Assembly: GCA_022539475.1 (NCBI GenBank)
Contig: VCMS01000316.1
Coordinates: 1 to 49,170 of the forward strand
DNA: 49,170 bases
Origin: Gracilaria domingensis
Taxonomy: Eukaryota; Rhodophyta; Florideophyceae; Gracilariales; Gracilariaceae
Direction of reading: 5' to 3'
The notes beneath the pieces are model-generated. The model had not been told where the DNA came from. It worked only from the letters and a program-made list of their open reading frames with translations, and did no database searches. The translations under genes and the position numbers were made by a program. This document shows, one piece after another, positions 10,965 to 23,234 of the stretch; positions within the stretch are counted from its first letter, which is position 1, and each line of letters opens with the position of its first letter.

Positions 10965-11954
10965 TGTTAGAGGTTATAGCTGGGATCGGAAAGTTGACAT
11001 GAGGAAGGATGGGGGGATGCAAGGGAAGTTCGCCAGCTCTGGCTCAGATTTACTTGGAGGTGCTTGAGTCACAACCTATATAGCACTTCTTCGCTACTCC
11101 ATCATGCGACTCCAACTCTGACCAACATGCAACTCACTAACCAGAGACACTCAATACTACCAATCATCTACAGACATAACATGGTAACAGTGCCAAACTG
11201 CTTACAACAGCAGTGCACAACAACGCACAACAGTGTACAACAGTGCACAACAATTCGTACACTACTGCACAGCAGTGCACAACAATGCACAACAATGCAC
11301 ACCAATGTAGTAGCCATGCACGTCCCTGACAGTGTACCGACACATTTCTACAGCACACCACGAGCACCACACATCAACGCAGTCAACAATATGACAGCTC
11401 ACCATAGTAACACGACCATGCATACACACAATGCAACACCTCACCATCATGACCAGCCATGCTTACGGAACATCACATCACACTTCACGTGTTGCTGGCA
11501 CGCTGTAATCTGTACACCACACCGTAATGTGTACGTGCCAGATACCCAAGTCCCACATCATCAACAAGTACCTGTAAACCACATGACGTCAGTCACTTAG
11601 CTGCAACATGTTCCATTCATCCATACACACACATTTGCATGTAGCACAACTCAAACATGGTGTAAACTTCACAACACTGACAGTGCTGCCACCTGTACCT
11701 TGTGTGCACATACATAGCCTTCAACCCTGTACTTCATGACCACTGTACAACCTGTCATCGTTGTACCTTGTGGTCATCCCAGCTGAACGATAGCGTTCCA
11801 GTGTAGCCATAAACGTTCAACCCATACTGAGTATACCACACAGCAACGTAGTATACCAAACAGAACAACATCAATCTCGGTTTCACGTATCAAGGTACCA
11901 TTCTAGACTCCACACATCTCAACTGCTTGATGCAGTGACAGCATGACTTCCACA
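10965..11954 (-). repeat. Family 2 LTR, 5' LTR of element D
   Basis: About 990 bp, differing from the middle LTR at a few sites (for example catgcgactcc against catgggactcc). The outer end is slightly eroded (gacttccaca). The next 30 bp (11955-11984) look like a worn polypurine region (cctcactctgcaactg), perhaps the remains of another array unit. Confidence 0.88.
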
Positions 11955-11984
11955 CCTCACTCTGCAACTGTTCAGTGACTCTGC

Positions 11985-13469
11985 ACTGAGATGCAATCAT
12001 CGACGTACACAGGATTACAGTATCTTATGCCGTAGCTGAAAGCATGCTGGTCTTGGAAACCATGGATGTAGATCACGTTGAACTTGGTATGCATGCTAGA
12101 TGGCTGCTCATCCATACATGGCTTCTGAAGTTGTAGCACGTACCAAGCCAGGAACACAGCGTGACATGACCAACATCTCTCGAGTCGCATTGAGGAAGCA
12201 GTCTTGCATCGACTGTCCAAACATCTGCAGCAGGTCAGTGGAGACGCCACTATGACCACTGGCATATGTGTCCTGTAGCTCCGAAGTTGTATCCACAGCG
12301 ACAACTCGACCTTGAGCGTCCAGACCATGCATACGTTACTGAGAATGTTGGGATCTGGCTGACTGGTCACCTTCAGTTCTTCGACTCAAGAGATGCAGCT
12401 TCCTCAATGCAGCACGCCAAGCTCTGTCCGTAGCGTTGCGACATGCTTCCTGAGTGTTGGTCATCACTCGTGACCTGGACTCCAGCTGGTTGCGAACCAG
12501 CATGAACACCTGCGAGTGCACGACGAGTGCGCTGTGGTAGCGTGATCTCCTGTACGGCTATCTTGCTGCACAGTAGGACCTGATCGTGTCATCGTCCACA
12601 TCTGAGTCGCTGGAGCATCATCGTCACTTCGTCACACCAGAGTCACTTCATTGACTGGACACTTGTGCAGCTCAACGACTTCTGCATCAGGTGCACTTTC
12701 TTCTGGGAATGATCGTCAGCATCAGTTATTCATCACAGGACTCATCAAGTACATTCGATCTGTACTGGAGACACTTCGGTGCTGTGAGACTCTGATCGGT
12801 GAATCGGTATCAGATGCGCTTCATCCCATGTACTTCAAGTACTCTGCACGGAAGATCTTCGTCATGTGACATGACGGACGCATGATCGCGCAGTCATCTG
12901 CAGCACAAGATGTCGTAGCACCATGCTCAGGTCTCCGTACACCTCAGTGCACGGACTCGACTGGTTCACCAGTCATCTTAGACGATGCGGACACGAACAG
13001 CGAGTGTGCTTCAACGTTGGTTGTTCCAGTCACAGACGGGTACTCCATGTGATGGGTACACGTACGCACTATAGACATGTTGGTGCGAAGGCACAGCACT
13101 CTGTGATTGCTTGATGAGCAAGCTCGAGCAGCTTCTCCATGTACGGTTGATGCGTCGGCAATGCGTTGTTCCGGTGTATGGCAGAGACGTGTATCGTCGA
13201 AGGTTCTCCGGATCTCTGCAGAGCGATGTACTCTTGCATGTCAGTGTACCTCTACACAGCTTCATTGCTGAGCTTCTGCGCAGTTGTCACCATGATCTCA
13301 CTGCTGAGACCTTGTCACATACCGGATTACATGCTGATGCTACTTGTGGTCACGAACTATGTCAGTGCCAGTGTACACTCGGTTCACGTATCTCCAGTGA
13401 TTGGTGCTCAGCGACGTGACACTGTCATCTGAGCTGTGCACCACTGCATGTTGTGCACCATTGAAGTTC
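11985..13469 (-). pseudogene. Degenerate family 3 pol, RT to integrase (element J, 3' half)
   Basis: Aligns by eye along 33130-34980 of element F in the same order: YVDD region of RT, RT N-terminus, the acidic serine/aspartate linker, then integrase core. Single-base deletions occur roughly every 8-15 bases, so no frame is open for long. It ends on the right at accattgaagttc, exactly where the solo family 2 LTR begins. Homology to F resumes at 21158 (tcgggttgatatgag), so J was one element before two later insertions. Confidence 0.82.
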
Positions 13470-13630
13470 TGTGGAGTCATGCTGTCACTGATCCGTTAGA
13501 TGGTGAGTCTGTGACTGATCGAACGTTGATGGTTCTGTTGATACACGTTGCTGTGTGATACTTATGGTGAACGTTATGGCACTGGACGTTGTCAGCTGTG
13601 ACCAATCGTGCAGTTTACCATGTCATGTAT
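13470..13630 (+). repeat. Solo family 2 LTR inside element J, left piece
   Basis: Starts tgtggagtcatgctgtcact, a worn family 2 LTR start. It is interrupted at 13630 by element A and continues at 20496. The orientation is opposite to C and D. Confidence 0.72.
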
Positions 13631-14415
13631 TGATAGAGGTTGAAGCTGAAAGGGAAGGTTGAAGAAAGGATGGGGAATGAAGGGAAGTTCGCCAGCTCTG
13701 GCTCGGAATTTACTTGGAGGCGCTCGAGTCACCGCTTATATAGAACTACTTTGCGACACCATCGCACAACTCCAACTCCAAGCATTACCTAAACCACCAG
13801 CTAGAGACACTCAATACTACCAATCATCTTCTAACATAACATGGTAACACTGCCACACTATCATGACAGCTTACAACAACAAAGCACAACAACGCACAAC
13901 AGTGCACAACCGTGCACATCAAGTTACGTGCCTACACATAACCATGACCATGCACAGATTCACATAGTGCCAACACACTGTAATCCGTACCTGCCACCAT
14001 AACAGTTACGTACAAGCTCACCAACTAACACGTCACCACAAACTCACTCCAAGTCCTACGTCACCAACAATACCACAGTGTAAACCTCTTGACAGCGCAT
14101 CTACTCTTCACCATAGTGCCAAAGTCACATGAAGCTGTCCTACATGTCCACGTACATACGTGTGTACCCTGTGCATCATGTACAGTATGCCCAGTGTACT
14201 AGCTACACACGTGTACCCCGGAAACAACCCATTAGCGCCACAACACTTGTACAAACCACAATGCATATGACCATTTGCAGTAGCCAATCAGAAGCCCGTT
14301 TCACGTTGAGTTTGCGCAGAGGCGCATATGCGCTTTTCCAACGGCACCCTCCAAAACAGCCCATGCTCCCCAGCACTTTTGGTTTTCAGTGACAGCACAG
14401 GGTCAACATCCAACA
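13631..14415 (-). repeat. Family 1 LTR, 3' LTR of element A
   Basis: 785 bp with TGATAGAGG...CATCCAACA ends on the plus strand. The outer flank is the interrupted family 2 LTR. Confidence 0.94.
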
Positions 14416-14428
14416 CCCCCCCTCTGTC
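14416..14428 (-). promoter_or_regulatory. Polypurine tract of element A
   Basis: Sense GACAGAGGGGGGG directly before TGTTGGATG, 8 bp after the pol stop codon. Confidence 0.85.
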
Positions 14429-14435
14429 ACTGACT

Positions 14436-17400
14436 TCAAACTTCTATGTGGATCACACCACCGGCTTCGCGGAACCTCTCGTGCTTCACTCGCGCAAGCG
14501 GCTTATTCAGCATGTCGGCAACCATGGAATCCGTCGGGCAGTAGAACAGCACAATCGACTTGGCCTGCAGAGCTTCTCGAGTGAAGTGGAACCGAATTTC
14601 AATATGCTTGGTTCGCCTGTTCACCACTCCATTTCGAGCAAGGTCAATGCTGCCCTGGTTGTCAACATACATGGGAGTTGGTTCAACCAGCAGCTTTACA
14701 GACCCGTCTGCTTCCATGCCAATCACACTGCCAATGCCGTTCCAAAGTCGCCTAAGCCAGATCGCCTCCTTGGTGCCAGAGCACAAGCTCACGTACTCAG
14801 CCTCCGCACTCGACAGAGCAACTACCTCCTGTTGACGAGACGACCACGACACAGCACCTCCGCACATCATGAACAAGTATCCACTAGTGGACTTGCGGTT
14901 GGCAACATCGCCAGCCCAGTCAGAGTCCACATAGCCGTGCAGTTGCAAATCGGTGCTGGAGCCATACGTCAACCCGAACGTGGTAGTGCCATTGAGGTAG
15001 CGAAGAACACGCTTGACCGCCTTCCACTGAGTGTTTCCCGGCTTCTCAACATACTTGGCCAGCTTAGCCACAGCATATGAGATGTCTGGACGAGTTCCCA
15101 CAGAGAGATACATGAGGCAGCCAATCGCCTGACGATACGGTACATGCGTGAGCACTTCCTCCTCAACAGACAAGTCCACACCGCACTCCATAGGAGTGTC
15201 AACGGGTTTCGACAGCTGCATGCCAAATCGCTCCAGGACCTTGTTCGTGTACGCTGACTGAGTCAAGTACAGCTCTCGCTTGGTTCTGTCTCGATGGATT
15301 TCAAATCCAAGAACCATGCGAGCTTCTTTGAGGTCCTTCATGCGGAAACGACTTGACAGCTCTGCCTTCACACGTTCCACGGTTTTCATGCTCGGACTCG
15401 CAATCAGCAAGTCGTCAACATACAGAGCAATGATAACCAAGAAACCCAGTATGATCCCGGTGTAGACACACTCGTCTGCGTCATTCGGCTTGAGGTGCAT
15501 TTCACCAACAAGGAAGGCGTATATCTTGGCGTGCCACTGTCTTGGTGCTTGTCTAAGCCCATAGATCGCTTTCTTCAGTCGGCACACCAAGTCCTCCTTT
15601 CCCTGCTGTGTGAATCCCATTGGCTGCTCCATGTACACTGTCTCGTCAAGGTCACCGTTCAGAAAGGCAGTCTTCACATCCATCTGGTGCAAGTGGAAGT
15701 CTCGTACGGCAGTCACTGACAGGATCATTCTGATGGATGTGAACTTCACCACAGGTGCATAAGTCTCTGAGAAGTCCACACCCTCGATCTGCAGGAAACC
15801 TCTTGCAACCACACGAGCCTTGTAACGCACTGTCGGTTCACCAGATGACGAAGCCTCATACTTTGTACATACACCCACTTGGACGAAATCACGTTGCTGT
15901 CTGCTGGCCTTGGCACTAGATCCCATGTGTCATGCTCCATCAATGACTCGTACTCACTCTTCATCGCCTTCTTCCAAGCTTCGGAATCAGGACGTGACAC
16001 TGCGTCACCGTACGACGAAGGAGTATCATCACTGGCTGTAAGGAAAGCACTGGCACCACGCCACCACGAGGATGGCGTCTTTCTCTGACGTGTGGATCTA
16101 CGAAGGGGCTGCGTCTCTGTCACTTCCGGCTCATCTTGTGGAACTGGTGTGGTGTCTTCATCCGTACTGGCATTCGTGGTACTCTCATGAGAAGCTGGTG
16201 CAGAAGGATCATCTTCAGAATGATCGGCGGATGTGTCGGAGGTTGGGGCTTCAGCAGATACCGACTTGTCGACCAAGTCGATATCCGCATAGTCCTCGTC
16301 TTCAGAGTGCTCGTCACTTTCAGTTGCAGAGCACTCGTCAAACCTCACATCTCGTGACACAATCACCTTCTTCTTCTGGCTGTCCCACAACTTGTACCCG
16401 TGGGAGCCTGAAGTGTACCCAATGAAGATGGCCTCCACTGCACGCTCTTCCAGCTTCTTCAACTTGTGATCAACCACCTTGTACCAGCAATGGCTACCAA
16501 ACACACGCAGATTGCTCAGATCAGGCTTCTGTCCATGCCACAGCTCAAACGGCGTCACGTCACTCGGAAGCGCTTTGCAGGTCACTCTGTTGCGCACATA
16601 CACAGAAACATTCAGAGCCTCAGCCCAAAAGCTTTTTGGCACATTCTTGTGATGCAACATTGACCTGACCAAGTCCATGAGTGTGCGGTTGAACCTCTCG
16701 GCAAGCCCGTTCTGCTGTGGATTATAAGGCACAGTTCGCTGATGCTCAATACCGTACTGCTCAAGCTTTTCGGAGAACCGATTGGACAAGTACTCACCAC
16801 CATTGTCAGTGCGTAATGCACGCAACACACTCTTGCGAGCGGTGATGGTTAACACTTTCCTGCCCATCTGGTTCTCCACAAACCTGAGCCACTTGATGAA
16901 CATCCGGAACACCTCATCCTTCGTCTTGAGCATGTACAAGAAGCAGTAGCGGCTGTGGTCATCGATGAATGTGACAAAGTAGTGCGAGCCTCCCAAGGAC
17001 TTCACGTTCACTGGACCCGATATATCAGAGTGTACCAGGTCCAGTACGTGTTCAGCTCGTTCCCCCCCTTGCTTGGGAGTCGGAGCACGGGTTGCTTTGC
17101 CCACTACACAAGAGCCACACACATCCAGCTTCTGAGCCACATCCACATTCAGACCTGACACAACACCGTTTCGAGCCATCTGCTTGATGCCTTCCACATT
17201 CACATGAGCCATTCGAGCATGCCAAAGAGACAAGTCTGACACAAGCGCACTGTCCGTGTCCGTGAACTGATCTGCAGCAGTGCAAAGGTAGTACAGGTCT
17301 TTGACGCGGCGCCCAACGGCAACCACTTTTGACCCCTTGTACACACATACCTTTTCTTTGTCAAACACTACCGTGCAGCCCAGATCACAAATCTGTGACA

Positions 17401-18469
17401 CAGACAACAAATGGTACCGTAAGTTGGGCACGTGTACCACCTGCCTTAGCTTGCACTTACGCTTGGACCCTTCAACTGTCAGATCGAGCTCCACACTTCC
17501 GTGACCAACAGACTGCAACTTGGAATCATTGCCGATGCTCACACCCGACGACACCTTTGTCTCGTACGTTTGGAACATTGAGTCGTCATAAGTCATGTGC
17601 GCAGTAGCTCCAGAGTCAACAATCCAGTCACTGTTAGTGGCCTTGTCGGCACCATTCGCAATGAGGCATACAAAGTCAGAATCGCTGCCGCCCGTACCTT
17701 GCTCATCGTTGAGCGCGGTATGTACACTTGGGTGAGCAGCATCGATCTGATCCTTGTTAGCCCCATCACGTTGCTTTTTGAAACAGTTCTTCTGGATATG
17801 ACCCTTTATGCCACAATAGTAACACACAACCGACTTCAATGACTTCCTACGAAACTGGCGTCCCAAGAGTGCAGCATCACCACCGGACTCCTCCTTGGCA
17901 CGATCACTCATACGTTGCTCTTCTTGCAATAGACGGCTCTTCACAAACTCCATGGTGAGTTCGCGATCTCCGATCGTGGTGTCAATTGCAACAATGAGGT
18001 GCTCAAAACGATCCGGAAGTCCACATAGGGCAGCCATAGCAATGTCCTCTTCTTCAACGTTGACGTCCATACTCTTGAGGTCGGAGGCCAAGTGCCGAAC
18101 ACGATTGATGAATTGCAACATCTTCTCGTCCTCGCGCATTTTGACAGAGTAGAAAGCACGTCTGGCGTTGATTCGGTTCAGAAGAGTCTTACGTTGAAAC
18201 ACATTGCAAATGGCCTTCCATGCGTCAGCAGCAGTCTCGATGTCTCGAATGTGATCCAAGTGCTCGTCGGCAAGCGTGAGTCCAATGATAGCTCTAGCCC
18301 TTTCGTCGCGGATTTGCCACTTTACCAGTTCCTCTTCATCCGTGGGTGCAGAAGTGGTGAGATGGTTCTTGAGGTCTTTCAGTGCAAGTACATACTGAAT
18401 CTTCTGCTTCCAAGTATGGAAGTTATCCTCACCCAACTTCTCGATCTTGAGCCCACTAAACGAGTCCAT
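14436..18469 (-). CDS. gag-pol: copia Gag-Pol polyprotein, one frameshift (element A)
   Basis: About 1344 codons from ATG at 18469 to TGA at 14436. Order of domains: Gag 1-210; CCHC knuckle 216-229 (CYYCGIKGHIQKNC); protease DSGA 285-288; integrase zinc domain H417, H422, C451, C454; integrase core D482 (HSDISGP), D555 (RTDNGGEY), E591 (NGLAERFN); acidic serine-rich linker about 760-830; RT from about 880 with YVDD at 1017-1020; RNase H with SDWAGD and SSAEAEY; end IHIEV. Capsid, cleavage, cDNA synthesis and integration are all represented, with all catalytic residues visible. One C is missing near 15863 (catactttgtac against catacttctgtac in G), which moves RT into another frame. The break falls between integrase and RT, but G and H lack it, so it is a mutation or sequence error, not a family-wide programmed shift. 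Confidence 0.93.
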
Positions 18470-19694
18470 GATGTAAGAGAGGAACTGCAGCGAACCAGAT
18501 AATGCGGTGGCAGACAGGCGGCAATAGCAAACGACAGCGGTAAACAACAACAGCAAACAACAACAAACAACAAACAACAATAACAACAAACAACAACAAC
18601 AATAAAGATGAATAGTCGGGTGCAAAAGGAACTAAGATTCCTGGTACCCTAGGGAGTCGGACCCCTGACCCCCGGAGACTCTCCGGGTAAGAAACGACTT
18701 CTGCAGTCTACCTCCTCCTGCGTTCTAGGAGAAGGTGCGTCGCTCTCTACGAGACTTCCAGAGGATGGTTAATGACCGAAGATATGCCTTCACCAAGTAA
18801 AACCCTCTCTGGTCTCTTGCAAGAACTTGCGCGACCCTGAAACTGCAGGTACTATGACAAACCGAGGTACGCTTCTAGCAAGCAAACAATGAAGTTCACA
18901 AGCGGCCTGATCCTAAAAAGGAGGTCAGCCTACGACACGTCGCCTCCCCGCACCACCGAAGCAGTACGGATCAAAAGCTCGTTTCAGTTTGCCTTCGCCA
19001 CAGATCAAGAACCCAACACAAAGTCAGGTCAGCAACAATAAAGGTGGACCACCTCCTGTCCAGTGCAGTACGTCACGGCACCCCGTCCACAAATGCCCCC
19101 GCGAAGAATACCAGGTCTTTCGACCGACACCGTTATCTGCCCCTAAGGACCGGTGGGAAACTCGCAAGACGGAACAAATGCTTTGGTTCAAGCCGCCAGA
19201 CTAACGTCCCCGATTGCTCGGATCAACCGCTCGTCGCACCGAAACTCAAGTGATCACCACACCTGCCGAGCACACACGCAGTGCACGGACTTCAACAGAA
19301 ACGAATGCTGAGCACAACACACAAGTGCACAGACTTCAACAACACAAGGTCCTCAACCTCTCGGATCAGAACCCACAAAGACGACGTGGGGATCCCAACA
19401 ATAATAACAGAGGGAGACCAAACGAAGCGGATAGCGATCGACAACACGGGCAACAACGAGCGCCCAAACACAATCACGATAGAAAGTCAACGTCGAACCA
19501 CCACCAACAAAACGCCCTCAGGGAGGAACGAACGACCGAAAGAAGAAAGTCAACACCGACCAACGATACGGTCAACACACCCGACGCAACGGAGAAGGGA
19601 ACGAAAGGGAAAACAGCGAAGCGGATGAACGGCGGTGAGGGAGAGCGGCAAGAATCAGCGGCGAGAGGGAACGATAACGGCAGAGGTCAGCGGG
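18470..19694 (-). other. Leader of element A
   Basis: Same layout as in B: TTG tract 18543-18602, then paired hairpins and the conserved GGTGAAGGCATATCTTCGG block. No gene seen. Confidence 0.72.
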
Positions 19695-19709
19695 GCTGGG
19701 CCCATAACC
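19695..19709 (-). promoter_or_regulatory. Primer-binding site of element A
   Basis: GCTGGGCCCATAACC abutting the LTR at 19710, complementary to the initiator tRNA-Met anticodon arm. Confidence 0.9.
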
Positions 19710-20495
19710 TGATAGAGGTTGAAGCTGAAAGGGAAGGTTGAAGAAAGGATGGGGGAATGAAGGGAAGTTCGCCAGCTCTGGCTCGGAATTTACTTGGAGG
19801 CGCTCGAGTCACCGCTTATATAGAACTACTTTGCGACACCATCGCACAACTCCAACTCCAAGCATTACCTAAACCACCAGCTAGAGACACTCAATACTAC
19901 CAATCATCTTCTAACATAACATGGTAACACTGCCACACTATCATGACAGCTTACAACAACAAAGCACAACAACGCACAACAGTGCACAACCGTGCACATC
20001 AAGTTACGTGCCTACACATAACCATGACCATGCACAGATTCACATAGTGCCAACACACTGTAATCCGTACCTGCCACCATAACAGTTACGTACAAGCTCA
20101 CCAACTAACACGTCACCACAAACTCACTCCAAGTCCTACGTCACCAACAATACCACAGTGTAAACCTCTTGACAGCGCATCTACTCTTCACCATAGTGCC
20201 AAAGTCACATGAAGCTGTCCTACATGTCCACGTACATACGTGTGTACCCTGTGCATCATGTACAGTATGCCCAGTGTACTAGCTACACACGTGTACCCCG
20301 GAAACAACCCATTAGCGCCACAACACTTGTACAAACCACAATGCATATGACCATTTGCAGTAGCCAATCAGAAGCCCGTTTCACGTTGAGTTTGCGCAGA
20401 GGCGCATATGCGCTTTTCCAACGGCACCCTCCAAAACAGCCCATGCTCCCCAGCACTTTTGGTTTTCAGTGACAGCACAGGGTCAACATCCAACA
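19710..20495 (-). repeat. Family 1 LTR, 5' LTR of element A
   Basis: 786 bp. It holds a TATA box TATATAAG (plus 19815-19822). Transcription would start roughly 30 bp further along the minus strand, leaving a short R/U5 of about 80 bp (inference). No AATAAA is seen. Confidence 0.94.
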
Positions 20496-21157
20496 GTTAC
20501 AGGTGCACTGCAGTGTGTGAAGTACATGTGGGTACATGCTGGTGTATGATGTGGACATGTGCAGCGTACTGACGTCATGTACAGTACTGGTGATGGGCTG
20601 TACGGCACTTACTGTGGTACAGCGTGCAGCAACACGTGAAGTGTGATGTGATGTTCCGTAAGCATGGCTGGTCATGATGGTGAGGTGTTGCATTGTGTGT
20701 ATGCATGGTCGTGTTACTATGGTGAGCTGTCATATTGTTGACTGCGTTGATGTGTGGTGCTCGTGGTGTGCTGTAGAAATGTGTCGGTACACTGTCAGGG
20801 ACGTGCATGGCTACTACATTGGTGTGCATTGTTGTGCATTGTTGTGCACTGCTGTGCAGTAGTGTACTGAATTGTTGTGCACTGTTGTACACTGTTGTGC
20901 GTTGTTGTGCACTGCTGTTGTAAGCAGTTTGGCACTGTTACCATGTTATGTCTGTAGATGATTGGTAGTATTGAGTGTCTCTGGTTAGTGAGTTGCATGT
21001 TGGTCAGAGTTGAGTCCCATGATGGAGTAGCGAAGAAGTGCTATATAGGTTGTGACTCAAGCACCTCCAAGTAAATCTGAGCCAGAGCTGGCGAACTTCC
21101 CTTGCATCCCCCATCCTTCCTCATGTCAACTTTCCTATCCAGCTATAACCTCTATCA
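20496..21157 (+). repeat. Solo family 2 LTR inside element J, right piece
   Basis: Continues the LTR cut by element A, from gttacaggtgcactgcag to ctataacctctatca. After it, family 3 integrase sequence resumes at 21158. No PBS follows it, so it is a solo LTR left by LTR-LTR recombination. Confidence 0.8.
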
Positions 21158-22602
21158 TCGGGTTGATATGAGCCAGTCGCGTGCCATAGTTGAGTCAACT
21201 CCGTAATGATGCCTTCAACATGCACTGCAAATCGGCTTACCAGCGAGTAATGCGTGCTCCGCGCCGAATGCATGACCGGTTCGGGCAAGTATACAGGCCA
21301 GACGTTTATCGCGCTGTCCGCACCGAACCAAGCATTTTCATGATCAGCGAACTTCACGTGCACGGAACCGAGACTCATAGACTTGTCGGCAAGGCTCCAA
21401 CATAACTAGGTTGTACTCCATGTCAGGCACGAGTAGGCATCAGTCACCTTAGATTCACATTGTCAAAGGCAGATAACATCTCCACATTTCGTCGCAGACA
21501 CAGTACTCTTGTCGGCCACCGTATGTGTCGCTCTCCACATCGTGCAATGACTTGGAACGAAGGCAGCTGCAGAGTGGAAGTATGAGAAGTTGCTCCACTG
21601 TCTGCATAGGTGTCCATTCTCGTTGCGCAGGTGGCAGGACTGTCGCTTTCTCAAATGACATGCCTGCAATCTCTATCTTGGAGGACTTACCAGACGACTT
21701 TGCTGACGCTTTAGATCCTCCAGACTTGTCTTCGCCTTCAAAGCCACTTGTCGAGTATGCTCTGAGGCAGATGGTTGTCAGGATTGTCCGGTTACAAGCA
21801 ACGATCTTGGTATGTCCATCTCGACCACAAAGTCACAGTGATACCCGCTGCCACTGGCTGCTGCAAGTGCATGTGTGCAGAACATCATCCGATCATTACC
21901 GTCTCGATGATGTGTGATAGAGAGTACCATGAGACTTGTTGGAACCTCTTCCTTTCCTTCTTTCGGCTGCGACTGCGACAGTAGTCATGTGACGTGCATT
22001 GTATCATCAATGAGGTGGTAGCAACATAGTCCACGTTAACTCAGAGATCTCCTTGGTACGTAATGCTGCAGCCGTGGACTCCAGTAGCTCTGCGGATCAT
22101 AGAAGCCACAACATTGGAGCTTTGTGAGATTCGGGGATGCAGCATCCTTGCCATACGATCCAACTGCGAGAACAGAGCCGTGAATTGGTCACGTATTCGG
22201 ACATGTTCTGCCCATGTATGTCATACGGAATAGTTGGTCTGAACAGCATCCTAGACACGTGCGATTCGAAGCATAGCGTGCATCCAGCAACTTGATCATC
22301 TTGCCGGATCGTCATCCACGTCCATAACCACACGTAAGGAGCATCACAGTGCACAGATGATGATTCCGCAAGCTTCTCGCGTTGGATAACGTGCGAATGG
22401 CATCACAGAGGATCCTGACATCAGTAGCGGTCGTCTCAGTTGAAATAGACTGCTCAGTATCTGTGTTAACCACATTCCAGACACTTGATGCGACAGGCGG
22501 CACGAAGTCGATGCTCCAGAGTGCGTAATCCTCACACGCTTGCCATGGAAGCGAGGAATCTTCACACCAGAGTGGTATCCGTTTCCTTTCGGAGTCAGAC
22601 AT
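21158..22602 (-). pseudogene. Degenerate family 3 gag, protease and integrase start (element J, 5' half)
   Basis: Aligns to 34983-36496 of F from the integrase zinc region back to the gag ATG (about 22600-22602). Most differences are losses of one base, often from a run of the same base (ttt to tt, aaa to aa, ccc to cc), with few substitutions. Recognisable words remain in shifting frames, such as the knuckle region near 21810 and the protease region near 21590. Either a dead copy or unpolished sequence of a young one. Confidence 0.82.
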
Positions 22603-23234
22603 GACAAAGAGCCTGAGGACACAGTCGGAATCGCAACCAGGTAGTACCAGCCAAGAAAGTAGAGACCAGCTCGGAAGTGAAAGCAAGCTCAAAGAACAAC
22701 AAGAGCGGGAAGAGGAATCAACGCTTCAGTTCACAGAGGTAAGCTGGAGTGAGTATTCTCACACTCACAGCGAGGGCCAGCGGAGACCGTGTACCAGGTC
22801 TACAACGCTCGTCGGGACGCGTCCCGTACGCGATCACAGGCGATTCGGGTACTCGACGCTGGAGTATCTCACGGTGAGACAGAACTCACCGGAACAACAG
22901 AAGAAGAAAAGCAGCGGTCACTGCAGGATCTAATATCGGTTACCTAGAGTCCGAACCTTGTCCTGGTTACTCTCTCCAGGTGAGGCACGAATTCTTGACC
23001 TACCTGCTCTGGTACTTCAGAGCGAGGGCTTTCAATCCGTACGAGACGTCCAGGAGGTTAGTAGCCAAAGATATGCGTTCACCAGTTAGCCTGCTAGTCG
23101 CTTGCGGAAATCAGCGCGTCTTCTGCTCGCTCGTCGCTCGCTGCTCGCAACGCGTACTGTCGCAGAACAAACTTCGTAGATGCAACGAGATTGTAGAAGA
23201 CGTGACGTCTGCGAGAGTCGACGCTTGGCCATAC
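22603..23234 (-). other. Leader of degenerate element J (family 3)
   Basis: Matches 36497-37206 of F with many single-base losses. It includes the shared block near 23070 (aaagatatgcgttcacc) and the GCTC-rich stretch near 23130. The primer site is reduced to a remnant (ggccatac). Confidence 0.7.

Larger units (their letters stand above)
7390..11954 (-). mobile_element. Non-autonomous family 2 element D, in tandem with C
   Basis: 3' LTR 7390-8380, internal 8381-10964, 5' LTR 10965-11954. The same architecture as C: polypurine tract 8381-8393, hairpin array 8859-9829, leader 9830-10949, PBS 10950-10964. The internal region differs from C by loss of one hairpin near 9157 and gain of a duplicated 135-bp hairpin pair. 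The shared LTR suggests unequal recombination between LTRs, or insertion followed by homologous exchange. No gag-pol. Confidence 0.88.
13631..20495 (-). mobile_element. Nearly complete family 1 Ty1/copia retrotransposon A
   Basis: 6865 bp with 3' LTR 13631-14415, polypurine tract 14416-14428, gag-pol 14436-18469, leader 18470-19694, PBS 19695-19709 and 5' LTR 19710-20495. By eye the two LTRs differ by a single G in a G run, so insertion was recent or the LTRs were homogenised. gag-pol is broken by one missing base. It sits inside a solo family 2 LTR that itself sits inside element J. The flanking 5-mers (tgtat on the left, gttac on the right) do not match, and about 10 bp of the target LTR appear to be missing. 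Confidence 0.93.

Noticed and set aside
14328..15080. 250-codon plus-strand frame crossing the LTR and pol of A (and its mirror at 45483-46235)
   Set aside because: It is antisense to conserved RT/RNase H coding sequence, so it is a shadow of the pol frame.
15746..15926. Overlap of two pol frames in A as a programmed frameshift
   Set aside because: G and H read through this point in one frame with an extra base (tacttctgtac). The shift is private to A.
18470..18625. Upstream extension of gag to an earlier ATG (MHPTIHLYCCCC...)
   Set aside because: The extension is the translated TTG repeat, varies in length between copies and is unlike any Gag N-terminus. The ATG at 18469 gives a normal copia Gag start.
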